A stretch of DNA of 64,000 bases from Rhodospirillales bacterium (GTDB lineage Bacteria > Pseudomonadota > Alphaproteobacteria > Rhodospirillales > Defluviicoccaceae): contig JADJQT010000001.1 in NCBI GenBank assembly GCA_016712595.1, positions 310,001 through 374,000 of the forward strand, given 5' to 3'. Under the pieces are notes generated by a model. That model searched no databases and was not told the DNA's origin. It was given only the letters and a program-made list of their open reading frames with translations. The position numbers and the translations under genes are program-made. Shown in pieces: positions 1-7,916 of this stretch. How positions within the stretch are numbered: the stretch's first letter is position 1; the number at the start of each line of letters is the position of its first letter.

Positions 1-1
1 G

Positions 2-1237
2 GAAGCCGCGGAGACCCAGCAGGTGTTGCGGGCATTGGCCGCTGACGGGGCGGAGGTGCGGTTCATCGGCGGGTGCGTGCGCGATGCGATCCTCAAGCGC
101 CCGGTGCATGACATCGACCTGGCTTTGGCACGGCGGCCGGATCAGGTCGTCTCGCTGCTCCAGCGAGCGGGGATCAAGGCTGTCCCGACCGGAATTGATC
201 ACGGCACGGTCACGGCATTGCTGGGCGCCATGCAATTCGAGATCACCAGCCTGCGCGTCGATGTCGAGAGCTTCGGCCGCCGTGCCCGGATCGCTTACAC
301 CGACGACTGGATTGCCGATGCTGCCCGTCGCGACTTTACCTTCAATGCGCTTTCGAGCACGCCAAACGGGGACATCTACGATTATTTCGATGGTATGGAC
401 GATCTCGCTTACGGGCGCGTGCGGTTCGTCGGCAAGGCTGAGGAACGAATTGGCGAAGATGTTCTGCGTCTGTTGCGGTTCTTCCGCTTCTACGCCTGGT
501 ACGGCCGCCCGCCGATTGATCAAGGCGCGCTCATCGCCTGCCGCGATGGAGCGGAAAAGATCAGCATGTTGTCTGGAGAACGGGTGCGCGGCGAGGTATT
601 TCGCACACTGATGGCGCCTGATCCCGGCGATGTTTTCGACCTGATGCGCACATGGCGAGTGCTCGAGCATGTTCTGCCAGAAGCGAAGGATACCGCACGG
701 CTGAAGATGCTGAGCTGGCTCGATACCCGGGCGATCCGCCTCGAAAGCGTCACCGCCGATCCGTTGCGCCGTCTTGGCGCACTGATCACGCAGGACAAAT
801 TCGCGGCGACGCGCATTGCGGATCGGCTAAAACTGTCCAATCGGCAGCGCGAGCGGCTCAGCGTGATGATGAGCGAGCCGGGCGCGGTCAATCCCGACGC
901 CGATGCCGATACGATTGCCCGGGCGCTCTACCGCCTTGGCGCGGAGGCGGCGCGAGACCAAGCCTTGCTTTCCTGGGCGGGGGAGCTTTGTGAGACGCCG
1001 CGCGCGCCCCAAGGACGGAATGCCCGCTGGATTGACCTGCTGCAACGGATTGATTCGTGGCAGCCGGTCGCCTTTCCGCTCAAGGGACGCGACGCCCAGG
1101 CTCTGGGCCTGGCCGCCGGGCCGGGCATGGGGGCGTTGCTCAAAGAGGTGCAGGCGTGGTGGGAGAACGACGGTTGCCGTGCCGGATACGACGCCTGTCT
1201 TGAACACCTGGGCACGCTGATCCGGGCCAGACAGTAG
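2..1237 (+). CDS. cca: CCA tRNA nucleotidyltransferase / poly(A) polymerase family, 5' end cut by the window
   Basis: This is a class II polymerase-beta-type nucleotidyltransferase that adds or repairs the 3' CCA of tRNA in the cytoplasm. Counting from the GTG codon at 23, the GG-x-VRD motif lies at residues 16-21, the metal-binding DxD (DIDLAL) at 30-32, and the RRDFTFNA motif at 102-109, followed by the head-to-neck RNA-binding region. The frame is open through base 2 with no stop, and the residues before the GTG continue a plausible N-terminal helix, so the real start is probably outside the window. About 411 codons are visible, close to the alphaproteobacterial family length. It is the last gene before an insertion-sequence cluster. 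A poly(A) polymerase role is possible because the two activities are hard to separate by sequence. Confidence 0.9.
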   Translation, partial: EAAETQQVLRALAADGAEVRFIGGCVRDAILKRPVHDIDLALARRPDQVVSLLQRAGIKAVPTGIDHGTVTALLGAMQFEITSLRVDVESFGRRARIAYTDDWIADAARRDFTFNALSSTPNGDIYDYFDGMDDLAYGRVRFVGKAEERIGEDVLRLLRFFRFYAWYGRPPIDQGALIACRDGAEKISMLSGERVRGEVFRTLMAPDPGDVFDLMRTWRVLEHVLPEAKDTARLKMLSWLDTRAIRLESVTADPLRRLGALITQDKFAATRIADRLKLSNRQRERLSVMMSEPGAVNPDADADTIARALYRLGAEAARDQALLSWAGELCETPRAPQGRNARWIDLLQRIDSWQPVAFPLKGRDAQALGLAAGPGMGALLKEVQAWWENDGCRAGYDACLEHLGTLIRARQ

Positions 1238-1403
1238 ACGCGGATCGCTCCCGGTTCACAGCAACACAGGATTTCTCGGGCTCTGTCAGTTGTTCGGGTG
1301 AACCCCGCTCAGGGATGGGTGGACGCTGACGTCGGCGGTATTGAGCGGGTTGCGCCGCCAAGGGGGCATCTGCGACCTCGGCCCAGGACGCACACACCAG
1401 GGT

Positions 1404-1646
1404 TTAAGTAACTCGGTATTCGACAGCGGGGCGGTGATCGCGGAGGAGGGGGAAGAGGTTGGCGATCGGATCGTGGACGGCAAGGAAGCGTCGGCCATGT
1501 TGGGATGACTTGAACCGCTTCATCTGTCGTTCTCGCCGGCACAGTACCAGGACATCGAGCGCGAAGCCGTCTCGATCAACCACACGCCAGAGATAAGGGT
1601 GCTTTCCGGCGATGGTGACTGAAGTGGACCCCTTTGGTGGAACCAC
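1404..1646 (-). pseudogene. IS6-family transposase remnant with internal deletion
   Basis: The translation keeps two blocks typical of IS6/IS240-family transposases. The first is the catalytic-core start (TIAGKHPYLWRVVDRDG, then FALDVLVL). The second is the C-terminal block (RRERQMKRFKS to HRPAVEYRVT). In intact members roughly a hundred residues, with the second catalytic Asp and Glu, separate these blocks; here they are joined directly. Sequence upstream of TIAGK is also missing. The fragment cannot encode an active transposase. It ends about 10 bases from the left target duplication of the IS66 element. The assignment rests on recalled family motifs, not on an alignment. Confidence 0.7.
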
Positions 1647-1656
1647 TGGATCGTCG

Positions 1657-1686
1657 TTCCTGATGTACCCATCCGGCGAGGGCCGC
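1657..1686. repeat. Left end of IS66 element: target duplication plus inverted repeat
   Basis: Bases 1657-1664 read TTCCTGAT and are repeated exactly at 5179-5186. Bases 1665-1686 (beginning GTACCCATCCGG) are a 22-bp terminal inverted repeat that matches the complement of 5157-5178 with 3 mismatches. Confidence 0.92.
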
Positions 1687-1725
1687 GGCTGGAGTGGGTT
1701 GCCGGACCGGCGCAGTTGTGAGCGG

Positions 1726-3032
1726 CTATGCGGCGGTGCTGATTGGCTCTGGTGCCTGCCAGTTCCAGGGCAGCAGCTCGTGGATGCGGCTGGTGGGGTG
1801 GCCGGGAAGGCGGGCGAGGACGGAGGCCAACCAGGCGCGGGGATCGATGCCGTTCAGCTTCGCCGTCTCGATCAGGGTGTACATGGCCGCGGCACGGCAG
1901 CCGCCTTCGTTGGAGCCGGCGAAGGTCCAATTCCGTCTGCCGACGGCGATGCCACGCAACGCGCGTTCCGCGGCGTTGTTCGAGAGGCAACCCCTGCCGT
2001 CGTCGAGGAAGCGGGTGAAGGCGGTCCAGCGCTTCAGCAGGTAGTCGATGGCTTTTGCCGTCTTCGACTTCGCCGACAGCCTCGCGTTCTGGTCGCGGAG
2101 CCAGGCTTCGAGGTCGAGGATCAGCGGGCGGGATCGCTGGTTGCGGACGGCCAGACGCTGCTCGGCCGAGGCGCCGTTGATCTCGCGCTCGATCGCGAAC
2201 AGCGCGTCGATCCGCTTGACCGCCTCGATGGCGATCGGCCCCTGCTGCAGCTCCGCCAGCTCAAAGAAGCCGCGGCGGCCATGTGCCCAACAGCCGGCCT
2301 CGGTGATCGGGCCAGGCCGGCGATCGGTCTTGTACAGCCGGCCGAAGCCGGAGAAGGCGTCCGCCTGCATGATACCGGTCCAGCCCGCGAGGAAGCGTTC
2401 GGCGTGCACGCCGCTGCGGTCGGGCGAATAAAAGAAGACGGCGGCCGGCGGGCCTGTTCCGTCCAGGTGGGGACCGCCGAACGGCCGGTCGTCGCGGACG
2501 ACGGTCCACAGCCGGCCTTCCCGCGTCTTGCCCTTCGCCAGCACCGGCACCGGCGTTTCGTCGGCGTGGATGCGGGCGGCGGCGCGGACATGCGCCTCGA
2601 TCGCCGCGGTCAGCGGCTGCAGGGACACGTCGCCGGCGCGGGATACACGACGCGGGTGCGCGGCAAGTGTTCCGGCAACGCACGGCGCGCCGGCTTGCGT
2701 GGCGTCGCGGCGCTGCGCGCCGGGGTCGGGCTGCGCTCCGCCGCCCGCAGTTCGACCGCGGCGTCGGCCTGGGCGACGGTCTCCTGCAATTCGGTCAGCG
2801 CCAGCTCCAGCTGCTCCAGCCGGGCGCTGCGCTCGGACGAGGAACCGAACCGCTGCCGGCGCAGCCGGGCGATCTCCAGCTTGAGGCGCTCGATCTCCAG
2901 GTCGAGAACCCGCTTCGTCTGCTTCGCGATCGCCGCTTCGGCCTCGGCAGCACACCGGGCCGCGCGCTCGGCGAGGATCATCGCGTGCGCTTCGGCGAGG
3001 TCGGCGGGCAGCGGCTCGGGCGTCGTCATCAC
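1726..3032 (-). pseudogene. tnpC: IS66 transposase TnpC, internally deleted and frameshifted
   Basis: The N-terminal part (3032 down to about 2626) has the coiled-coil region and the start of the zinc-binding block (VVYPAPATCPC), then reads into a stop at 2610. The C-terminal part, in another frame, resumes at LQPLTAAIEA and carries the catalytic core (RIHADETPVPVL, DAFSGF) and the C-terminal motif LSNNAAERALRG. In intact IS66 transposases about 80 residues, including the second cysteine pair and the start of the DDE domain, lie between these blocks. The join falls near a TGCAGCCGCTG sequence around 2613-2626. Start choice between GTG 3032 and ATG 3029 is open. It follows tnpB by 45 bases. 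Confidence 0.88.
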
Positions 3033-3200
3033 GACTCGTAACTGAATCAGATTCGCACACCTTTGTAAGCTGTTATCTCATCCGGCGGCGATCGGACGCC
3101 AGGTTCGCCGCGGCATCCTCCAGTCTATGCCCTCGAGCAGATACGCGAGCTGCGCCGGCGTGATCGTCACCGTTCCATCGGCCGCCGACGGCCACAGAAA

Positions 3201-3231
3201 CCGACCGCCGCGTTTACAAACAAAACGCAGC
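3201..3231. repeat. Left end of IS1595 element: target duplication plus inverted repeat
   Basis: CCGACCGC at 3201-3208 is repeated at 4407-4414. The 23-bp inverted repeat at 3209-3231 begins CGCGTTTACAAA and matches the complement of 4384-4406 with 2 mismatches. Confidence 0.93.
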
Positions 3232-4406
3232 AAAATCGTTGAACAAAGCTGCTTTCTGGCTGATTCTAGTGACGTTCGGGATAGTCGGGTGGTGGCGATG
3301 TCAGATTTGGTTCGATCGACGCTGGCTGGGATCAGGACGGTCGATGACATGGTGCGAGCGTTCAGCGACGAGGAGCGCTGCCGCCGCCTGATGGAAAGCA
3401 TGATCTGGCCGACCGGGCGGGTCTGTCCGGCGTGTGGATACCGACGTTCGATCGCGCTCGCCGGGCGGGATATGGGGAATTGGCGGGCGAGACCCGGTCT
3501 CTACCAGTGCTCGAACGGCAGTTGCCGGTTCCAGTTCACGGTGACGACACGAACGCCGCTGCACTCTACCAAGCTGCCGCTCGCCACTTGGTTGAAGGCG
3601 CTGTGGCTGACCCTGCAATCCGATAAGGGGCTGTCGTCGGTGCGCCTGGCCGAGGCCCTCGGCGTGAGCCAACCCACGGCTTGGCGCATGGGGCACGCCC
3701 TGCGGCTGATGATGGCGCGCGAGACCCAGCTGGAGGGAACGGTCGAGATCGACGAATTTTATCTTGGCGGCCGTCCGCGCAAACAGCGGGACACACCGCC
3801 GGTCGGCCGTGGCCGGAAAGGCCAGAAGCGGACGACCAAGGCGTGCGTCCTCGCGGTGGTCGAACGACCGCGTGACGCGGAGATCGGGACGGTCGCGGGT
3901 GGCGCACGGGCCTCGGTGGTGGTCGACCTCTCTGCCGTCGAGACCGAACGAGTCCTCGAGAAGGAGGTCGACGTGGCCGCGACCCATCTGATGAGCGATG
4001 CGTGGAGCACCTTTGCCGCCGTCGGCCAGAGCTTCGCAGCGCACGATACGGTTCAGCATGCCAAGCGCGAATATGCGCGCGGCACGGTCCACGCCAATTC
4101 CGTCGAGGGGTTCAATTCCCGCGTCCGCCGTACCGTCGCCGGCGTGTTCCATCATATCAGTCCGGAGCACGCCGACCTCTACTTCCACGAGATGGGCTTC
4201 CGGTGGTCACAGCGCGTCGTCGCGGGCCAGACCACCCGCCGGTCACCCCGTGGACGGGAGCACGTTCGAACCCTCTGGGACCGCATCCCGCCTGCTATGC
4301 AACTCGTTGCGGTCCTCAGAACCGCCGTCGGCCGCCAACTCCGCCGAACCCGCAACGGCAGCATCTCGATCAAATCGCCAATCGCTGCGTTTTGCTTATA
4401 AACGCG
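3209..4406 (+). mobile_element. IS1595-family insertion sequence, apparently complete
   Basis: A 1198-bp element with 23-bp inverted repeats (2 mismatches) and an exact 8-bp target duplication CCGACCGC. It sits inside tnpB of the IS66 element. It carries one long transposase gene whose stop codon lies within the right inverted repeat. The intact gene, nearly identical ends and perfect duplication suggest a fairly recent insertion and possible remaining activity. The family call comes from the transposase (zinc ribbon plus ISXO2-like DDE core). Confidence 0.93.
3298..4401 (+). CDS. IS1595-family transposase (ISXO2-like DDE domain)
   Basis: A 367-residue transposase. The N-terminus has a zinc-ribbon-like region (CPACGYRRS, then YQCSNGSCRFQF) of the kind found in the IS1595 family, followed by a helix-turn-helix segment (VRLAEALGVSQPTAWRM). 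The catalytic core shows IDEFYLGG, MSDAWSTF and HANSVEGFNSRVRR, as expected for an ISXO2-type DDE/DDN core. The frame is open further upstream to 3127, but that reading crosses the inverted repeat; ATG 3298 is the first start well inside the element. The C-terminal residues are encoded by the right inverted repeat. No frameshift or premature stop is visible. Confidence 0.92.
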   Translation: MSDLVRSTLAGIRTVDDMVRAFSDEERCRRLMESMIWPTGRVCPACGYRRSIALAGRDMGNWRARPGLYQCSNGSCRFQFTVTTRTPLHSTKLPLATWLKALWLTLQSDKGLSSVRLAEALGVSQPTAWRMGHALRLMMARETQLEGTVEIDEFYLGGRPRKQRDTPPVGRGRKGQKRTTKACVLAVVERPRDAEIGTVAGGARASVVVDLSAVETERVLEKEVDVAATHLMSDAWSTFAAVGQSFAAHDTVQHAKREYARGTVHANSVEGFNSRVRRTVAGVFHHISPEHADLYFHEMGFRWSQRVVAGQTTRRSPRGREHVRTLWDRIPPAMQLVAVLRTAVGRQLRRTRNGSISIKSPIAAFCL

Positions 4407-4414
4407 CCGACCGC
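4384..4414. repeat. Right end of IS1595 element: inverted repeat plus target duplication
   Basis: The inverted repeat at 4384-4406 ends TTATAAACGCG and is followed by CCGACCGC (4407-4414), identical to 3201-3208. Confidence 0.93.
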
Positions 4415-4627
4415 GTTCGAGACGTTTGGCGAACAGGCACAGGCCCTGGCCGTCGTGCCAAAGGATCTTCAAAAGGTCACCGCGTCTTCCGCGGAAGACG
4501 AACAAATGACCACAGTGCGGGTCCTGCTTCAGCCTTTCCTGCACCTGCAGCGCCAGCCCATCGAAGCCGCGCCGCATGTCGGTGTGTCCGGTCGCCAGCC
4601 ACACCCGGGCGCCGGTCGGAACGGCAA

Positions 4628-5089
4628 TCATCGCCGATCCAGCACGTCCAGAACCCGCCGCAGCGCCTCGGCGTCGAAATCGCCAACCACGCGGACACAG
4701 CGACCCGCGCCGAGTTCGATCTCGATCACCCCCGACCGACCTTGCCCAGGCTTCGCGGGCGGCATCATCGCCGGCACACCCGCAGCCCTGCCCGCAGGCC
4801 CCGCCGCGACGGCCTCCGTCGCCGCCACCTCGTTCGCGGCCGCGTCTTCCGCGACCTCGACGGCGACGAACGATGGCAATTCCGAAGCACCGGGGATGTC
4901 GATCACGACCAGCGCCGCCAGACGCCGCCATTTGAACACCTGTGCCGGCAGCAGCCCATGCCGCCGCGCCACCGCCGAGATCACCACTCCCGGCGCCGAC
5001 GCCTCCGCCAGAACCGCAAGCTTCTGCCCGAGCGAGAACCGACGCCGCCGCTCGACCCGTCCCAGTACCTCACCCTGACGATAAGACAT
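4628..5089 (-). CDS. tnpA: IS66 accessory protein TnpA (helix-turn-helix)
   Basis: About 153 residues. The N-terminal half resembles the IS3/IS66 OrfA helix-turn-helix (RRRFSLGQKLAVLAEA to RRHGLLPAQVFKWRR). The C-terminal part is a low-complexity linker and a conserved tail (IEIELGAGRCVRVVGDFDAEALRRVLDVLD) typical of alphaproteobacterial IS66 TnpA proteins. It probably binds DNA during transposition. The frame is open further upstream to 5137; the ATG at 5089 was chosen because similarity begins there. Its stop overlaps the tnpB start by four bases (ATGA), so the two were translationally coupled. It looks intact, although the rest of the element is broken. Confidence 0.85.
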   Translation of the reverse strand: MSYRQGEVLGRVERRRRFSLGQKLAVLAEASAPGVVISAVARRHGLLPAQVFKWRRLAALVVIDIPGASELPSFVAVEVAEDAAANEVAATEAVAAGPAGRAAGVPAMMPPAKPGQGRSGVIEIELGAGRCVRVVGDFDAEALRRVLDVLDRR

Positions 5090-5156
5090 CGATCTTGCGC
5101 TGCCGCTAGCTCCAAATCCGAGCCAAATGCCGCACAAAATCCCGCCTCACCACAAG

Positions 5157-5186
5157 GCGGCCATCACCGGATGCGTACTTCCTGAT
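5157..5186. repeat. Right end of IS66 element: inverted repeat plus target duplication
   Basis: The inverted repeat is at 5157-5178 and is followed by TTCCTGAT (5179-5186), identical to 1657-1664. Confidence 0.92.
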
Positions 5187-5943
5187 TGGAAGGCTGGCCG
5201 GCTCTGTTCTTGTCGATCACGCCACGCAAGGCGTTTGTTGCTGTTGTCGCGGTGGGCATGTGGGCGACGCGGCAGCGTCGTCCAAGCGCAGCGTCATGTC
5301 CACGGCGTTGCCGGGCAGGGAGCCGTGGATGCCATCGCGCCACACCGCCATCGGGGTCCGGCCGGCCAGCGCCCGATGCGGCCGGCGGGTGTTGTAGAAG
5401 CCGATCCACGCGGCGATCCCGTCACGTGCATCGCGGCCGTCGGCGTAGCCCTTCAGATAGACGTCCTCGTCCTTCAGCGACCGCCACAGCCGTTCGATGA
5501 AGACGTTGCATCCATCGGCCATCCATCGAGATCCGAATGTCGGCGCTCGCCAGCCGGCCGGTGAAGGCGGCGCTGATGAACTGGCTGCCCTGGTCGGTAT
5601 TGAAGATCTCGGGCCGGCCGAAGCGCGCCAGCGCCTCGTCGAGGGCGTCGACGCAGAACGCGCCGTCCATCGTGTTCGACAGCCGCCAGGCCAGTACCGC
5701 CCGGCTCGCCCAGTCGATGATCGCCACCAGGTAGAGGAAGCCGCGGCCGATCGGGATGTAGGTGATATCCGCCGCCCACACCTGGTTCGGCCGACATCAC
5801 CTGGTCGCGCAGCAGATACGGGAAGATCTTGTGCCCCGGCGCCGGCTTGGTCGTCCGCGGCTTCAGCGCCGTATCGAGCTTCCGTCTCGGCTTCTTCATC
5901 ATCGTCTCTGTCTACCACGACGGAGCCGACCCCGCTCCAATCA
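5183..5943 (-). mobile_element. IS3-family remnant, reduced to about 760 bp
   Basis: TGATTGGA at 5183-5190 and its complement TCCAATCA at 5936-5943 appear to be the two ends, with a further partly matching stretch inside each (CGGCTC). Such TG...CA ends suit the IS3 family. Between them only part of orfB is left; orfA and the 5' half of orfB are gone. The left end overlaps the IS66 target duplication. The end assignment is an inference from the short inverted match and from its position just outside the transposase similarity. Confidence 0.6.
5217..5902 (-). pseudogene. IS3-family transposase OrfB fragment with frameshifts
   Basis: Three frames must be joined to follow the protein: KPAPGHKIFPYLLRD near 5850, then VWAADITYIPIGRGFLYLVAIIDWASRAV and EIFNTDQGSQF (5422-5781), then NVFIERLWRSLKDEDVYLKGYADG to RTPMAVWRDG (about 5500-5217). 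These are the D, D and E regions of an IS3-group integrase core. The first codons (ATGATGAAGAAGC at 5902) look like an orfA-type start fused to the middle of orfB, which would mean that an internal deletion removed orfA. No active protein can be made. Confidence 0.82.
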
Positions 5944-6161
5944 AGCCACTGGCCCCAAATTCGGGGTCCGCTTCAGCCCGTCTGCCGGCACGCTTTTTAC
6001 CGGAAAGGCGCGAAATAAACTTAACATGAGGGATTACAAAGACTGGGATCTTTTAACTCGGGATAAAACATGATAATATTCCTGTCGTTTTGGGAAGATC
6101 GACCGCTGGAAGGCGCGGAACGCGCCGGTTGCCAATCATCGAAGAAGGAGAAAGGAGCACC

Positions 6162-6260
6162 ATGCTGATCGTTCGGGACCCCTGGCTTGGCACACGAAGT
6201 GCGTCGGGAGCTTGTAGGTCCGATCAGGGTATATTCTTCCGCGGACTCGCAATAACGTGA
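6162..6260 (+). CDS. Possible 32-residue leader peptide coupled to the kinase gene
   Basis: An ATG at 6162 is preceded by an unusually strong ribosome-binding region (GAAGGAGAAAGGAGCACC). The frame runs 32 codons and ends with TGA at 6258-6260, which overlaps the GTG start of the histidine kinase at 6257 (GTGA). Such overlap suggests translational coupling, because the kinase start itself has no good ribosome-binding site. The peptide has no recognisable domain. It could instead be the relic of a gene removed when the nearby insertion sequences moved. Confidence 0.45.
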   Translation: MLIVRDPWLGTRSASGACRSDQGIFFRGLAIT

Positions 6261-7774
6261 CGCAATCACCCGTATCCGGCGCATTTTCAAAAACGCCCGG
6301 CGAAGATCTGTTCAATGTTCTATTGAGCGCTGCGGTCGATGGTATTGTGGTTATCGACGAGCATGGAACAGTGGAGATTTATAGTCAGTCATGTAACAAA
6401 CTTTTTCAATATACAGCGGATGAAGTTATTGGGAAAAATGTAAAAATACTTATGCCATCACGTTATAGCCAAGAACACGATGGTTATTTACGCCATTATG
6501 CTGAGACCGGAGAACGGCGCATAATTGGTATCGGACGCGAGGTTGAAGGGCGGAGGAAGGATGGCACGACCTTTCCGATGTATCTTTCGGTTGGGGAAGG
6601 GTCGGTGGCCGGGCGAAAAATTTTCGTCGGCATCATCCGCGATCTGACCCAAGAGAAACTCGATGCCGCTGTTCGTTTCAATACGACCAAGCGGCTTGCC
6701 GCGATTGTTGAATCGTCAACCGATGCCATCGTTTCAAAAACGCTCGATGGGATCGTGACCAGTTGGAATGCAAGCGCCGAGCGAATTTTTGGCTACACTG
6801 CAGACGAAATTATCGGCGAGACGATCCGGATTCTGGTCCCCGATGATCGGCGCACCGAGATAGACGACGTGATGGCACGGCTTCGCGCAGGGGAAAGCAT
6901 CGAGCATTTTGAAACTGTACGCCGCCATAAAAATGGCTCGAACATTGACGTATCGACAACACTCTCGCCCATTCGGGATGATAAGGGACGCACTGTCGGT
7001 GCCGCCGTCATTACGCGCGATATTACTGAGGAGAAGATCGCGGAGCACGCTCTGCGTGAGCAGGCCGCCAACCTCAAGCGGTCCAACGAGTTATTGACCC
7101 AATTTGCCTACGCAGCCTCGCACGATTTGCAAGAGCCACTGCGCGCGGTCGCGGGATCCGTCCAGCTTTTGGAAAAGCGCTATGCCGCGCAGCTGGACGA
7201 CAGGGCTCGTAAATTCATCCGGCATGCCGTCGAGGGGGCGCAGCGCATGCATCAGATGATAGATGATCTCCTTGCCTTTTCACGTGTACAGCGCGCGCCA
7301 AGGGTTCACGGCGCGGTGGATTTAAACACCGCCGTCTCTGCGGCCATGCAGAACCTTGCTCAAGCGATCGCGGATGCCTGTGCGCAGATTCAAGTGCAAA
7401 CACTTCCCACTGTTCTTGGAAATAAAGAACAAATGGTGATGCTTTTGCAAAATATTTTGGGGAACGCAATTAAGTTTCACCGGGCTGATATTGTTCCGCA
7501 AATCCGCGTAAGGGCGGAAGATAAAGGAAATCATTGGGAAATAATTATTGACGATAACGGAATCGGTATTCCTGCTGACCAAACAAAACGCGTGTTTGAA
7601 TTATTCCAGCGGCTGCACACACGAGAAGAATATTTAGGAACTGGAATTGGTCTTGCCCTGTGCCGGCAAATTGTGCAGTCGCATGGCGGTACGATCGGCG
7701 TCAACTCTCAGCCAGGAGAGGGCTCTTCCTTTTTCTTTACCCTTCCATCATTTGCATCTTCGGCCAACAGGTAA
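6257..7774 (+). CDS. PAS-PAS sensor histidine kinase with a FixL-like first PAS domain
   Basis: 505 residues, no membrane segment, so probably a cytoplasmic sensor. PAS 1 (about 20-130) resembles the heme PAS of FixL: it has His74 in EHDGYLRHY, where the Bradyrhizobium FixL heme ligand lies, and Arg94 in IIGIGRE, at the FixL ligand-gating arginine. PAS 2 (about 145-260) lacks these. The dimerisation domain has the phosphoacceptor His289 (YAASHDLQEPLRAV, a form common in phytochrome-like kinases). The ATPase domain shows N box (NILGNAIKF, about 399), G1 (DDNGIGI, 432) and G2 (GTGIGLAL, 461). The GTG start overlaps a short upstream frame. Two receiver genes follow and are likely partners. Heme binding is inferred. 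Base composition is AT-richer than in the flanks. Confidence 0.9.
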   Translation: MTQSPVSGAFSKTPGEDLFNVLLSAAVDGIVVIDEHGTVEIYSQSCNKLFQYTADEVIGKNVKILMPSRYSQEHDGYLRHYAETGERRIIGIGREVEGRRKDGTTFPMYLSVGEGSVAGRKIFVGIIRDLTQEKLDAAVRFNTTKRLAAIVESSTDAIVSKTLDGIVTSWNASAERIFGYTADEIIGETIRILVPDDRRTEIDDVMARLRAGESIEHFETVRRHKNGSNIDVSTTLSPIRDDKGRTVGAAVITRDITEEKIAEHALREQAANLKRSNELLTQFAYAASHDLQEPLRAVAGSVQLLEKRYAAQLDDRARKFIRHAVEGAQRMHQMIDDLLAFSRVQRAPRVHGAVDLNTAVSAAMQNLAQAIADACAQIQVQTLPTVLGNKEQMVMLLQNILGNAIKFHRADIVPQIRVRAEDKGNHWEIIIDDNGIGIPADQTKRVFELFQRLHTREEYLGTGIGLALCRQIVQSHGGTIGVNSQPGEGSSFFFTLPSFASSANR

Positions 7775-7916
7775 CTGGGAAAATCGAAAGCCCACGCCTT
7801 GCCCGGCGATGTGGTTTGGTTTATATACCTCATTTGAGGGTGCTCGTGTCAGGAGCACAAATCTGGATCCTGCTCCAAAGTTAGCAGCATTGACCCTTTG
7901 GTCACTAGGAAAAACG

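Larger units (their letters stand above)
3078..4631 (-). pseudogene. tnpB: IS66 accessory protein TnpB, split by the nested IS1595 element
   Basis: The 5' part (4631 to 4407) encodes MIAVPTGARVWL to KRLERGR and the 3' part (3200 to 3078) encodes FLWPSAADG to RPIAAG. Removing bases 3201-4406, that is one copy of the duplication plus the nested element, restores one open frame of 348 bases (115 residues), the normal IS66 TnpB length, through RGRFLWPSAADG. The ATG at 4631 overlaps the tnpA stop as ATGA. This clean restoration shows that the gene was intact when the IS1595 element entered. No function remains unless the element excises precisely. Confidence 0.95.
1665..5178 (-). mobile_element. 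IS66-family element interrupted by an IS1595-family element
   Basis: The element is bounded by 22-bp imperfect inverted repeats (1665-1686 and 5157-5178) and an 8-bp direct repeat TTCCTGAT, the duplication length usual for IS66. It carries the family gene order tnpA-tnpB-tnpC on the minus strand. tnpA looks intact, tnpB is split by a nested insertion at 3209-4406, and tnpC has lost an internal segment and is out of frame. Without the nested element and its duplication it would be about 2.3 kb, shorter than typical IS66 members, in line with the tnpC deletion. The right-hand target duplication overlaps the end of the IS3-family remnant, so this element arrived after the IS3 copy. It is probably immobile now, unless helped in trans. 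Confidence 0.93.

Noticed and set aside
1270..1300. GGCTCTGTCAG, a possible IS6 terminal repeat
   Set aside because: The match to IS6-type ends is short and no partner end or duplication was found.
1612..3045. Long rightward open frame (477 codons)
   Set aside because: It is antisense to the IS66 tnpC remnant. The translation is Arg/Gly/Ala-rich without domain motifs, as expected for the opposite strand of a GC-rich gene.
6021..6290. Leftward 89-codon frame upstream of the kinase
   Set aside because: No ribosome-binding site or domain, and it overlaps the better supported rightward leader frame and the kinase start.
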